NCBI GenBank assembly: GCA_036250195.1 | Contig: JAVHZZ010000002.1 | Coordinates: 271,620,407 to 271,684,406 of the forward strand | DNA: 64,000 nt | Direction of reading: 5' to 3' | Source: Mixophyes australis | Lineage: Eukaryota > Chordata > Amphibia > Anura > Limnodynastidae | Shown: positions 39,193 through 51,201 of the stretch, one piece after another | Layout of the letters: each line of letters begins with the position of its first letter | How positions within the stretch are numbered: position 1 is the stretch's first letter | Program-made: the position numbers and the translations under genes | The notes under the pieces: model-generated | Databases searched by the model: none | Seen by the model: the letters and a program-made list of their open reading frames with translations, nothing else | Told to the model about the DNA's origin: nothing

Positions 39193-40070
39193 TTCTGAGA
39201 TGCATTAGCATAGACTTTCAAATTTTAATTTTTATTAAACAAAACATGGTCCGTTATGTCTGTTACTAAGGTCTGTTACTAAGGAGGTGTGTGCAATTAT
39301 TCATTTAATTATGCTCATTAACACTTTAGGCTGCCATTAGTGCTTGTGTTGTATGTTTGTTTCAATCTGAAGTATGCCTTACTGGTTAGACAACTGAGCT
39401 GGCAACAGTAGGGTCATGAGTTCAAATCCACAATCATACCTGTATCTGTGTGGATTTTGTATATTCCATGTTTCTGTGGGTTTACTCCAATGTGTCACTT
39501 ATAGAAGAGTATGCTAGTATATGTTTTGGCGCTTGCTTTGTCTATAGCATTGTATTGTGCATGGATATTTATGTTTTTCAAATTATTAGCTGTTAAATTC
39601 GCATTCACAGTTAATTATAGTTCAAAATTACACATGACACATTTTTCATGTTGGACAACAAGAGAATGTGGGTCTGTAGTTCTTTATTGTTTAACCTTAA
39701 ACCTTCATGATTATAGTAGTGCCTGTGTTGTGTTGAATGTTGTTTTGGAGCACTATAAGCTTAGTTTATGGTTTATGTACTCACATTTATTTTTTACCTA
39801 AGAGCACTTTCAAACATGGTGCTTGACATTCAAGTCTATATAATGGATGTAATGCTCGATCTGCATGTTGGTTTAGTGGTTAGACAATCCACTTTTCATC
39901 AGTGAGTTCGATTCCTGAACCAATTTGTGGAATATGCCTATATTGCATGCTGAAATTTGTGTGGATGTACAACATATACAAGCAGCTGTTCCAAATAATT
40001 TGAATCCAAAAAATAGAAAATATCCACAGATAAAAGCAAAGGAAAAAAATTACAATCAATTTTAAGTCCA
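39193..40070. repeat. SINE-like or element-F-related stretch with two tRNA-like modules
   Basis: TTACTGGTTAGACAACTGAG with GAGTTCAAATCC at 39380-39430 and TGGTTTAGTGGTTAGACAATC with GAGTTCGATTCC at 39870-39918 have box-A-like and box-B-like sequences. The first is followed by TCTGTGTGGATTTTGTATA and TATAGAAGAGTATGCTA, which also occur in element F. Confidence 0.6.
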
Positions 40071-40094
40071 ATTATTATTATTATTATTATTATT
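40071..40094. repeat. (ATT)n microsatellite
   Basis: Eight perfect ATT units. Confidence 0.95.
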
Positions 40095-40229
40095 CACTGT
40101 AGAATGGCATCAAGCCAGTGATGGCTGCATAGTTAGTGTGTATAGTTCTAAGTGTATAGTTACAAGTGTAAAAAAAAATTAAATAGCATAATTCGGAATT
40201 ATACCAGAGTTAAACAGGAGAAAACAGGA

Positions 40230-40950
40230 AAAGAACATTTAGCCTATTACCACAGCTACACAAGGACAACAGTCAGTATTCACCTGAAACTCCATATTCT
40301 ACTCCTGATGTTTCCATCTCACCCTGGCTACAAGCTTCACACCACAAAAACACTGTTTTTGACTTTGCTCTTATTTTCTACTAAGCTCATGAAGTTTGTT
40401 TTATATGTCAGTTTATTTTCCCTGCAAAATCCCTTCTGGTTAATCAGCCTGCTGTACTATTTGCTCAGCCACTCCCAACCCATGCTACAGCTATTTCAGT
40501 CCCCTATCTCATCAGTACTTACAATTCTACTCAAGGCTTTGTCTGCCATCACAAGTAGGAAGAAATTATACTGACTTTGAAGCCCTCTCCTCTCTCATGA
40601 CTCTATAATTACTCAGCTACTCAATCACTTGTTCTTTATTACTCTCCATTCAATACTTCCACCCACATCCCCACATGGCTCCCCACATCAATATTCTATA
40701 CTATCCAGACATCCATGAATAAACTACATTTGCTGCAGCCTAGCTCTGCACTACTTCTCTGATTACACAAGACATTTCAATTAGGTAATTCCTTTAATTC
40801 CCTCATTTTTTGCTATTTTACTCATAAATCCCAAAGCTGGCCAAAATATTTTTCTTTCTCTCTTTTCATGGCATTATCTTTAGGACTATAACATCCCTCA
40901 CCCATCCTGCAAAACACACCTCTGTCCACATTGCCCCTTCATTACTTCAC
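40230..40950 (+). other. Probable 5' region of the L2-type LINE
   Basis: Pyrimidine-rich sequence (CTCCTCTCTC, CACCCACATCCCC) immediately upstream of the LINE coding region, as expected of an L2/CR1-type 5' UTR. The short frame at 40152-40574 has no recognised domain. Confidence 0.4.
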
Positions 40951-41778
40951 TTGCTTCTAGTTAACACTCATGAACTCTTTTACTATTTAAATTCAATAAC
41001 TTTAACATCCTCAACCTGTCACCAGAAACTAAAAAGACACACTTCTTACAATCATTTTTCCTCCCTGCTTCAATTAACTGGTGATATATCACCTAATCCA
41101 GATCCCTCTCACTTCTCCCACATGCATATATCTGAAAACTACAGAAATCCAGCAAACCTCAAACACATCACCTGTCTCCCCACACTTCCAAAGTCCTTTA
41201 AATGTGCCCTTTGGAATGCACGGTCTGTTTGTAACAAACTTACCTCCGTACATGATCTCTTCATCTCAAACAACTGCAACCTTCTAGTAATAACAGAGAC
41301 ATGGCTCACGCAATCAGACACTGCCTCACCTGAAGCTCTTTCACATGGTGGTCTCCATTTCACCCACAACACCAGACCAGGAGGCAGACAAGGAGGTGGG
41401 ACTGGACTATTTCTCTCCCCACACTGCACATTCACAGTTCTCCCAAATGTCCCATCACTCACGTTCACATCTTTTGAAGTACATACTGTTAGGATTTTTA
41501 ACCCGTTCTCTATGCATGTTGCTGTCCTCTATCGCCCCCATGGACCACACCAACAATTTCTTGAACACTTCTCTGTGTGGCTCCCTCAATTCTTATCCTC
41601 TGACATCCCCATTGACATCATCATGGGTGATTTCAACATCCCTATTCCTAATCCACATTCCAATGCTGCTTCTAAACTACTCTCTCTAACATCCTCACTT
41701 AAACTCTCCCAGTGGATTGAATCCACTATTCATCAGGATGGCCATTGTCTTAATCTTGTTTTCTCTAGACTATGCTAA
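40951..41778 (+). pseudogene. L2-type LINE endonuclease (APE-like)
   Basis: Open for 275 codons. GDISPNPDP, then CALWNARSVCNKL, LVITETWL (catalytic E), GGTGLFLS, AVLYRPHG and IIMGDFNIP (D and N of the GDFN motif) define an apurinic-like endonuclease of CR1/L2-type elements. The final SDH motif is in the next frame (LDHHLISYSL at about 41812), so a stop and shift near 41779 break the protein. Confidence 0.9.
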
Positions 41779-41811
41779 GTTTCTGATTTCCTTAACACTC
41801 CTTTCTACCTC

Positions 41812-43275
41812 TTGGATCATCACCTTATTAGCTACTCGCTTACCCCCAGTTCTTTAGCCTCCCTAGTGTCAAACTCTTCCAAGCCTCCTCACAACCGCAG
41901 GAATATCAACTCTATTGATCTTCAACAGTTTTCCACCTCTCTCCAACACCTTCTCTCCCCAATTTCTACATTCTCCTCCCCTGATCGGGCAGTACCCCAT
42001 TTTCTCAAACCCTATCACCTGCCCTTGATCAAGTGGCACCAGCGACACTACATACTCCATGTAGACTTCGTTGCCAACCGCGGCACACTAAAGTAACACG
42101 AACTCTACAAAAACTTTCTCGCAAAACAGAACGTCACTGGCATAAATCTTGTACCTCTAATGATTTCATCACATATACTGGTATCTACCACTCTTATAGA
42201 AATGCTCTGGACACTGCAAAACAAACATACTTCCAATCTCTCATCTAACGCCTTTTTAACACTTTTAAATCTCTTCTCAATCCTCCTGCCCCAAATCCTC
42301 CAACTACCATCGGTGCCCAGGATCTTGCTTCCTATTTCAAGGACATAATAGATAAGATCAGACTTGAAATGGTATCATCTCCCTCGACAAGCAATCAGCT
42401 CAATTCCTTTGTAGCACCTTCTGACACTCTCTCTTCATTTGATCCCACAATTGAAGAGGAGGTTTCTACTCTCTTCTCATCTTCCTATTCTACCTCCAGT
42501 CCTCTTGATCCTATTCCCTCACAACTTAGTAGGTCCCTGTCTCCTGTGCTCATTCCCCTTCTAACTAAAATCTGTAATCTCTCTCTATCTACTGGTATTT
42601 TTCCATCACTATTCAAGCATGCAGTGATTACTCCCATTTAAAAAAAAAAAAAATTCTGACCCAAACTCTCTCTCAAATTTCCACCCCATCTCTCAGCTCC
42701 CATGCCCCTCCAAGCTTCTTGAGAGAATTGACTACACTCACCTCACACATTTTCGTACAGCAAATAATCTATTGGATTCTCTTTAGTCAGGCTTTCACTC
42801 TGAACACTCCACAGAGACTGCGCTGACCAAGGTTGTCAATGATTTGATCACAGCAAAAATGTAAAACCATTACTCTCTTCTAATTCTCCTAGATCTCTCT
42901 TCTGCATTTAAAACTGTTGACCACTCTCTCCTCACACAAATGCTACAATCCTTAGGTCTTGAAGGCTCTATTCTATCCTGGTTCTCATCCTACCTATCTA
43001 ATTGCTCTTTCAGTGTTAATTTCTCTGGATCCACCTCTGCTCCGCTTCCTTTATCAGTTGGAGTACCACAAGGCTCAGTCATAGGTCCTCTGCTATTCTC
43101 TATCTACACCACTTCTCTTGGAAAACTAATAAGTGCCTTTGGATTTCAGCATCATCTCTATGCAGATGACACACAAATCTATCTATCCTCCCCTGATCAT
43201 TCACCATCTGTGTTGTCTCGCATTACTGACTGTCTTCTCACCAACTCAAACTCAATCTTTCAAAAACTGAATTAA
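41812..43275 (+). pseudogene. L2-type LINE reverse transcriptase
   Basis: 41812-42641 covers the linker and RT start (DPIPSQLSRSLSPVLIPLLT, LSTGIFPSLFKHAVITPI). An A-run at 42640 shifts the frame. Motif A is degraded ([15 protein letters not shown] near 42895). 42940-43275 is open with [18 protein letters not shown] (motif B) and [12 protein letters not shown] (motif C with the intact catalytic pair). Confidence 0.88.
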
Positions 43276-43460
43276 TAATATTCCCACTCAAAAATAAAAG
43301 CTTCCTGCCTAACCTTTTTATTTCTGTTAATAACTTGACCATAAATCCCACCCCGCAAGTTCGCTGCTTAGGTGTAATACTTGATACAATGGGAGTGCTG
43401 CGCTCAACCCCAAATCAGGCAAGAGCAGCAATACTCAGGAATCCCTTCCTGTAAATCACA

Positions 43461-44458
43461 ACATATACACAATGTATTGCGCTCAATTACCAAAAAATGC
43501 AAATATGCACTGATCAAATTGTTAGTGGATATAAGTGTAAGTAAATGTAAACCAATCCTAATATTAAATAATGCTTAGCATATAACTAGTACAGGCTAAT
43601 GGTGTTACAACATGTGGTCTAATGTATAACTCAAAGGTATATAAATATTAACTAGGGGACCACTGAAATATGAGACCAAACCAGAAAAAATGAAATGAGG
43701 TATAATAGAACCAATCTAAATGATGATGACCAAGGTTTAATCAGCAGATGGTCATATAATAAGGTGGATTAAATATTAAAACAGCAAAAATTCCACAATT
43801 AAAAACAGTGGTACATTAAAACAATGAATGTCAATAAAATTCAATCTTAGAGTCCAAGAGGGTTCCAATATGAGCCCTTGAGCTGGCAATCCTAATCGAA
43901 TAGGTTATCAAACTTGCTATCCAAATACCGTAAGGAGAAAGTCCAGTGAATGAGAAAGCCTCTGGTGAGGACAGAGCAGAAAGCCGGTACTCACTAGATT
44001 CCGGGTCGCCGGATATATATATAAACAGGGTACCTGGCCGGAGATATAGAGATCCGGGGACCGCGGTCCAGATGTTGTGCAGGCGGTGAAATACCGGTGA
44101 AGCTCACAGAGTATGAGGAAGATGAGACGGACAGCGGGGAAATCGGAGTGCGTTCCAGGATGTAACGCAAAAACCGGATATCGTTTCATCTGCTCCGCAG
44201 ATTTCTTCAGGGCAATGTGGATAATGGATACAGATTAAGTGAGGTCATTTATATAGTGCGTCCGATGATTGGATAAGTGAGTCCAATGTTGTTTATAATC
44301 TATTAGTAAGCCTCAATGCTGCCAATACCAACATATACTTATGTATTTAAACTAGCAAATACACTGTTAGAATGTGAGCATATACATGATACATACAGGA
44401 TACATACAGGGATACCAGCGCTAATTTTCATAATAAAAGTGCACAATCTTCCAGGTGA
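43461..44458. repeat. Left inverted arm of the Penelope-like element
   Basis: Reverse complement of 46745-47769 over essentially its whole length, for example ATACACAATGTATTGCGCTC here and GAGCGCAATACATTGTGTAT at the right. Contains GGACCGCGGTCC and TCTGCTCCGCAGATTTCTTC. It joins directly to the middle of the RT at 44459. Confidence 0.93.
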
Positions 44459-45560
44459 TCCAATTGATCCAATGTTGTAAAACTCTCACCCTGTAATTCC
44501 TGTTATCTATTATCTTCCAAAAATCCATAAAAACATCACACAACCGCCAGGAAGACCAATCATTTCTGGCATTGGATCAATCACAGCCAACCTCTCACAC
44601 TATCTAGATACCTATCTCCAGCCATTCGTTAAGATTCAAAAATCATATTTGAAAGACACTACGCACATCCTACAGATTCTGAAAGGAATCACCTGGAATT
44701 CCAGATACTGGCTGGTCACTTGCGATGTCACTTCGCTTTATACTATCATCAAACATGACTTAGGCATCAATAGTACACGTTATTTCCTAGAACAAGATCC
44801 CACAATGGACAACAGTCAGATAGATTTCATACTAATAAATATTGATTTCATTCTTAAACATAACTATTTCTGGTTCCAGGATAGGTTCTACTTACAAACG
44901 CAAGGGACAGCTATGGGCACTAGGTTTGCCCCCAGTTATGCAAATCTCTACATGAGTTTTTGGGAAGACCATAACATCTGGTCCAACAATGACTGGGAGG
45001 CAAACCTGGTGCTCTGGCGTAGATAAATTGATGATGTTCTGATCATATGGGATGGGCCAGAATCCACTCTTCTACAATTTCTGAGTCATATCAATGATAA
45101 CCAATACGGCCTTCAATTCACTGCCAAACATAGCCAACTATCTGTAGAATTTCTTGATTTAGAAATTTTCATACAAAACAATTGCCTGGCCACTAAAACC
45201 TATAGGAAACAAGTAGATGTCAATAGTTATATTCTCTCCACCAGTCATCACCACCCGCAGTGGCTTAAGAGTATACCATTCAACCAATTTACAAGAATTA
45301 GACGTAATTGCACCAACATACAGGATTATATCACTCAAGGTACTGAATTGAAGTCTTATTTCCAGGAGAAACAATACGACCATCATACCATCGTTACAGC
45401 ATTCAACAAACTTCTTAATAGTGATCGGGATCAATTATTGAGGTACAAAACATCAACGCAACCAAACCCCCCAGATAACAGTAGTACTGGTAATGACCAG
45501 GTATACTTTGTCTCAGATTATTCCAATGAAGCCAATCGTTTAAAGCATATTTATCTATAA
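44459..45560 (+). pseudogene. Penelope-like reverse transcriptase, 5'-truncated
   Basis: Begins abruptly after the left arm with PVIYYLPKIHKN and PGRPIISGIGSITANLS, then VTCDVTSLYTIIKHDLG (motif A) and LQTQGTAMGTRFAPSYANLY (motif B). At the catalytic motif C the reading frame has TAA directly before IDDVLIIWDG. Downstream FLDLEIF and the thumb-like region extend to 45560. The N-terminal part of the protein is absent. Confidence 0.9.
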
Positions 45561-45645
45561 ACATTGGCACATTATACAAAAGGATGATACTTTAGGTCCC
45601 CTAACTCACGCTAAACCGAAAATTGTCTTCAGGAGAGCCCCAGAC

Positions 45646-46179
45646 TTGAAGAAAGTTTTGGTTAACAACCATATTAAAGATAAAACGAAACATATCAATT
45701 GGTTAACCCAGATTCAACAGAAATCAAGATTTTATCACTGTGGCAAATGTGTCAATTGCCGCACTACCCAACAAAATAACACACAAGGGATGACTGAGGT
45801 CTTTTCGTCCCATGATAATAGGAAATTCATGATTAAGAATTTAATTACGTGTAGTACCAAGAATGTCATTTACCTCATTCAATGCCCATGTGGCAAACAG
45901 TATATTGGCCGCACCATTAGGCCTCTGAAGGTCAGAATTAGCGAGCACATCAGGAACATACGCAATGGATTTGAGAAACACCATCTCTCTAGCCACTTTA
46001 AAATCACTCACAACTGTGACCCTAAAGGGTTGACATTTTTTGGTATCAAGTGTGTACACAACAACTGGAGATGGGGAGACCCAATTAAAAATATCAATAG
46101 GGAAGAAACTAGATTAATTCTTTATTTCAACTCATTAACTCCACGAGGACTTAATGTGGAATATGATGTCTCATTATAG
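45646..46179 (+). pseudogene. Penelope-like GIY-YIG endonuclease domain
   Basis: 177-codon frame: FYHCGKCVNC (zinc-binding cysteines upstream of the nuclease), NVIYLIQCPCGKQYIGRT (the GIY-YIG core), RISEHIRNIRNG, and a conserved ETRLILYFNSLTPRGLN with the catalytic Glu region. A single stop at about 45558 separates it from RT. This domain nicks target DNA for target-primed reverse transcription. Confidence 0.93.
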
Positions 46180-46289
46180 TATGGTGCTATTTTCATATAC
46201 TCAGGATATTGTGTATTATTGGTTATAAGTTGATGACTTTCCAGTGCCCATGCTACCTTTGTCCCTTTGGGTATAGTATCTCCATGTAG

Positions 46290-46408
46290 ACTACAGTCAT
46301 ACCACCCTGGAAATGCCCAATCCCCCCCGAACTTGGAAGCCAAGCAGAGTGGAGCTGGTCTAGTACCGGGATGGGTGACCACCCGGGAACATCCGGTACA
46401 GTAGAATA
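46290..46408 (-). pseudogene. 5S rRNA-like sequence in the Penelope-like element (reads on +)
   Basis: Reads on the plus strand as 5S rRNA: ACTACAGTCATACCACCCTGG at the 5' end, AAGCCAAGCAG (box A), then GTACCGGGATGGGTGACC (box C) and a 3' strand that pairs with the start. About 20-25 differences from vertebrate 5S, with a CCCCCCC expansion. CATGTAG occurs at 46283-46289 and 46409-46415, a possible 7-bp target duplication. A retrocopy or captured 5S, not expected to give a functional rRNA. Strand of the copy is +; listed with - only for the surrounding arm is not intended. Confidence 0.85.
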
Positions 46409-46744
46409 CATGTAGTAGATCCATCCCAATACGGTGATATTGAGTGTGAAGGCACGTCACCTCTTATGTACCAACACACAATACACACCTATGATTGTTT
46501 GAATCACTATTTACACAACCAATTGAATAATAGATGAAATATATACATCCTCTTTGAGATTAATTGTCCAACTATCATGCAATTTATTGCTGCAACTGAT
46601 TGCTGGTATTTTCAATACACATGTATTTTAAACATAAGTATATGTCAGTTATATATTATTCTCTTTGTATATATTCATTACTTGTCAGGTCAGACATACC
46701 CTCCATTTATTAATTTTATACAATCTATAGAGTTTACTATTCTT

Positions 46745-47769
46745 TCACCTGGAAGATTGTGCACTTTTATTATGAAAATTAGCGCTGGTATCCCTGTATG
46801 TATCCTGTATGTATCACGTATATGCTCACATTCTAACAGTGTATTTGCTAGTTTAAATACATAAGTATATGTTGGTATTGGCAGCATTGAGGCTTACTAA
46901 TAGATTATAAACAACATTGGACTCACTTATCCAATCATCGGACGCACTATATAAATGACCTCACTAAATCTCTATCCATTATCCACTTTCCCTGAAGAAA
47001 TCTGCGGAGCAGATGTAACGCGTTGGACACACCCACATCTGTTGACACATTAGGATATCCGGTTTTTGCGTTCCATCCTGGAACGCACTCAGATTTCCCC
47101 GCTGTCCGTCTCATCTCCCTCATACTCTGTGAGCTTCACCGGTATTTCACCACCTGCACAACATCTGGACCGCGGTCCCCGGATCTCTATATCTCCGGCC
47201 AGGTACCCTGTTTATATATATCCGGTGACCCGGAATCTCATGAGTACCGGCTTTCTGCTCAGTCCTCACCAGAGGCTTTCTCATTCACTGGACTTTCTCC
47301 TTACAGTATTTGGATAGCAAGTTTGATAACCTATTCGATTAGGATTGCCAGCTCAAAGGCTCATATTGGAACCCTCTTGGACTCTAAGATTGAATTTTAT
47401 TGACATTTATTGTTTTAATATACCACTGTTTTTAATTGTGGAATTTTTGCTGTTTTATTATTTAATCCACCTTATTGTATGACCATCTGCTGATTAAACC
47501 TTGGTCGTCATCATCATTTAGATTGGTTCTATTATACCTCATTTAATTTTTTCTGGTTTGGCCTCATATTTCAGTGGTCCCCTAGTTATTATTTATGTAC
47601 CTTTGAGTTATACATTTGACCACATGTTGTAACACCATTAGCCTGTACTGGTTTTATGCCAAGCATTATTTAATATTAGGATTGGTTTACATTTACTTAC
47701 ACTTATATCCACTAACAATTTGATCAGTGCATATTTGCGGTAATTGAGCGCAATACATTGTGTATATGT
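46745..47769. repeat. Right inverted arm of the Penelope-like element
   Basis: Inverse of 43461-44458, starting TCACCTGGAAGATTGTGCAC and ending at the outer boundary. Contains CCTGAAGAAATCTGCGGAGC, GCGTTGGACACACCC (absent from the left arm, a ~30-bp difference), and CCAATCATCGGACGCACTATATAAATG, which includes a CCAAT box and TATATAAA and could be promoter-like. Confidence 0.93.
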
Positions 47770-47770
47770 C

Positions 47771-48396
47771 TAGGTGTAATCCTTGACTCACAACCATCAT
47801 TTATTCCCCACATCGACTCTATATCTAAATCATGTTACATAGAACATTTCCAGAATATGCACATATCTCACACAAGACACGGCAAAACCTTAATTCATGC
47901 ACTCATCATCTACCGCATCGACTATTTCAATTCCCTCCTTACTGGTCTTCCTAAAGTCAGACTTGAACCCCACGCAGCGGCTAGATTGATTTTCCTTGCA
48001 AACCGTTCTTCCTCTGCTGAGCCACTCGGTCAGTCTCTACATTAGTGGTCTATAGTTCATCAAATCCAATATAGAATTCTTCTAATAACATACAAGGCCG
48101 TCAACAAAATTGCAACGACATACATTTCCTCACTTGTCTCAAAATATCTCCTAATTCGACCCCTCTGTTCTGCACAAGATCTGCGTCTCTACCACTCTCA
48201 TCACATCCTCCCATTCCCGGTTACAGGACTTTTTCGGGCTGCACCAATTTTGTGGAATTCCCTCCCTCGCACAGTAAGACTTTCCTCTAGTCTTCAAATC
48301 TTCAAGCGTTCTTTGAAAACCCACCTCTTCAGGCAAGCTTATGATATTCTTAAACCACCATCCTGGCCCAGGAGCTTGCTTATATGCAGTTTGAAT
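47771..48396 (+). pseudogene. L2-type LINE C-terminal region
   Basis: Resumes the LINE frame after the Penelope insert: LGVILDSQPSFIPHIDSISK, HALIIYRIDYFNSLLTGLP, then after a stop the typical C-terminus with LRLYHSHHILPFPVTGLFRA, APILWNSLPRTVR and FKRSLKTHLFRQAY. Ends with TAA at about 48396. Confidence 0.9.
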
Positions 48397-49590
48397 TAAC
48401 GTAAACAGTGATGATGTCACAAATATGCACAGATAACACTAAGAGTGGTCTTCATTGATCCAGGGTTATTGATGTTCCAGCTGTCTGCTGGTTAAAGGTC
48501 AGTTCATCTGATCTTCTAACAAAGGAGGGGGCTGCTCACTCCAACTGTTGCCTATGTGTCTTCCCGCTGAAGAACCAGTTTAAATTGACCCATAAACAAA
48601 GTACTTTTTACAAGAGAGTCCCTATAGACGAATGCAATTAAATAGTGACAGTGTATGTATTCAAGCTTACACTTACCGTGAAGGGGTTAACTGGGATTTC
48701 AGGCCTGATCAATGAATGTCTCAATGAATGTCTCATGGGAGCTTCACACACACATGTTTCACTTTTTTGCCATGAAACCCCCCCCCCACACACACACAGC
48801 CTTCTAGGTTTCCTCCAGAACCTGCAACCCTCCCCCACACACCAAGGGGTCCTGTGAACACCCGTACCCCCCTTACCATGGTTTAACAGCTTTGCCTCCA
48901 GTTAGCTACCTGCACTCTGCTTCGTGTCTGTTTTTAACCACTGTGTCCACTCTAGTACCACAGATTTCTTGGGAAAGGACGTTTTTCAGACAATGCAACA
49001 CAGCGTCACAGTGGCTTGAGTGGTGCAGACGCTGAGGATCAACGCTCTACATTGGGTCTTAGAGAAGCTGGAGGAACCGATGGAAGCTGGATTCACTAAG
49101 TGCCCCCAGTGAGTATGGTGCACCCTCTACATTGCCCAGTATACAAGGCCTTATTTCAATCACCTTTAGCAACTCTTCTATTTTCTGCCGGGCTTCTCAT
49201 GCATGGGGGAGGTTAGGACACACTTAGGATGTTGTCAGCATAACGGCGAGCCTAACTAATGCAGCCACACAGCTCAACATGCAGGGTTGGGACAGGGTTA
49301 AGTTGACTATGACACCCTTAAGGGAGATATCAAGTTGTGAATTATGATCCCTATCAAGTTAGCTGCCGGTTTTTAAATCTTCACATGCCTCCATAGTACC
49401 CAGGACCTACAGCAGGCTAGAACATGCGTAGTTGTCACCATATGAGAAGCAACGCTTTATTGTTGAAGCAGAATTAGTATGAGGTCCGTATGACAATCGC
49501 TTTGAGTAAGCTCGGTAGACAACCCTGCCTATCGATGGGTTTTTAGAGTTACAGAAATAAGGTTAGCAGTGATGAGTCCGATCTGAGTCA
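48397..49590. other. Unassigned stretch
   Basis: No recognisable gene. Holds a CCCCCCCCC-ACACACACAC low-complexity spot at 48778-48800 and a 14-bp direct repeat (TCAATGAATGTC) at about 48709-48735. May be decayed 5' part of the DIRS-like element further right. Confidence 0.35.
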
Positions 49591-51201
49591 TTATGCTTAC
49601 TGGCATTGGGTTTCCCACATATGGGGGTCTTGGCACGTATCATCACGGGGTAAATGAGATTTTGCACATAATACATCTACATATACCCTTATACCTTCAT
49701 GATTCAGCAACAACAGGTTTGATTTTGCAGAGTAATAGTCTCATTAACAGAATTTGTTTTTCATCATTTAATGTTGCATTTAATATATTTTTTTCCTTAG
49801 GTATATTTTATAGCTACACTTACACGTATAGCTACATTAAGCCAGTGATATGCACATTTAAACGTCATTCTATTATGAACAGAATTGATAAAAATGGTTG
49901 TCTTGCTTTATGGTAAAATAGACAACAGAGGGCTGGCCTAGTATGAATACACACCACTGAATGTCTTGCGCATTACGGGTCTTACCCAGTCGTCAAATAT
50001 CTCTGTGGCTAGATGCTAATAACAAGCAGATTCAGAGTTATCATTATCTCTAAGTCATTTGAACATCATATACAGCCACTCCATTGGGCTCTACAATTGA
50101 TGTCTCCCTATTGGCCCACTCTATTTGTATTTAGCCAGTCCTGTTTTTCTTAAATTTGTGTCTACCAATCTAAGGACTCTCGGTTTAAATGGCCTTGTGA
50201 TTGCGAGCATTATGTCAACTCTTTGTTCAGGAAATACGGAGATCTTATCTTAGCTATAAATCCTCTATACACTAATTCTAGTTCGGGGACATACTATGCT
50301 ATAATATTTTGGACAAAGCATGTCCAAGTCAGGGCTTCAGTCACTACACTTGACACTGGTTAATATTTTATTTGCACCAGAGGCTTCATGGGGATGCAGG
50401 GCGTCCATGTCTTACTGAGCGGACAACCTAGCGCTGTCAATGGTTTAGTTAACATTATATACCGCTCGCTTCCAACACTAATTGTAAACCATGACACATC
50501 CTGACATTATTTGGTAAGGTAGCAGCTGCAAGATCATTCCAGGTTATTATTGATTACACCCTACACTTTACACTAGTCCTCTACTCTTGTTGAAACACTG
50601 TTATTCACGCGCCACAGGGCGTCACATCGCTTAACTTTTGCTTGTGTAATAGGCATTAGTACCCCCTTGTGTTCATATACATTTATACATATACTAATAA
50701 ATAAGCCTCAAGGAGATGTTGGTTTAGAGAGCGCCAACAGACATTGTCCCCTTGAATGGCTCTATTGCAGAGACAATAGCAATGACCACAAGTCAGAGGT
50801 CTGTGAAGTACCATTTGGGTAACAGGCTTGGATGGCCATATTTTACCTGCCGACTTGACCATATGTCCGGTGGATCTTGCACGAAATATACAGCCTTCAG
50901 TTAATAAGGGTGACACACACTTGATTTATCTTCTTTTGACTATCTCTAAGTGGAGAAACCTTTTCACCATCTAGCGATGGTTTTCTGTTTAGCTCACAAA
51001 AAACTCAGCACCCATTCAAATATAGGTAGGGCAGCTACTGATGTGGCTTCGGGCCCTGTACAGTTACAGTTAAGAAAGTCTGATAGATACAAGGCCTCTC
51101 AGACAACACACATTAACTAGTACAGTTTGCTCACTAGGCACATACTACTCAGTAGCACACAGATTATACTGTACTTAACACTGGAAGGTTAATGACATAA
51201 A
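49591..51201. other. Unassigned, possibly decayed DIRS-like interior
   Basis: Short frames only, none with a domain I can name. By position it would be the gag/RT part of the DIRS-like element whose recombinase follows, but I could not read RT motifs. Confidence 0.3.

Larger units (their letters stand above)
43385..47770. mobile_element. Penelope-like element with 1-kb inverted arms
   Basis: A 4386-bp insert in the L2 LINE, flanked by TAGGTGTAATACTTGA (43369-43384) and TAGGTGTAATCCTTGA (47771-47786). It encodes, on plus, a Penelope-type RT missing its N-terminus and a GIY-YIG endonuclease. 43461-44458 is an inverted copy of 46745-47769, so the coding core lies between about 1-kb inverted arms. 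A 5S rRNA-like sequence sits between the endonuclease stop and the right arm. RT plus GIY-YIG in this order is diagnostic for Penelope-like elements. Confidence 0.92.
40951..48396 (+). mobile_element. L2-type LINE, split by a Penelope-like element
   Basis: Endonuclease and RT (40951-43384) and the post-RT C-terminus (47771-48396) are the two halves of one non-LTR retrotransposon. The coding sequence is interrupted at LGVILD by the insert 43385-47770, with a 16-bp duplication on both sides. Several stops and frameshifts. The 3' UTR after 48396 is missing or unrecognisable. Confidence 0.88.

Noticed and set aside
38882..39208. 108-codon plus frame
   Set aside because: It crosses hAT-type MITE sequence and shows no domain.
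46290..46408. A functional 5S rRNA gene (note: the copy reads on the plus strand)
   Set aside because: It has too many changes, including a C-run expansion, and lies inside a transposon with possible target duplications; it is best called a 5S-derived pseudogene.
49593..49916. 107-codon hydrophobic frame
   Set aside because: AT-rich composition gives hydrophobic codons by chance; no homologue or context supports it.
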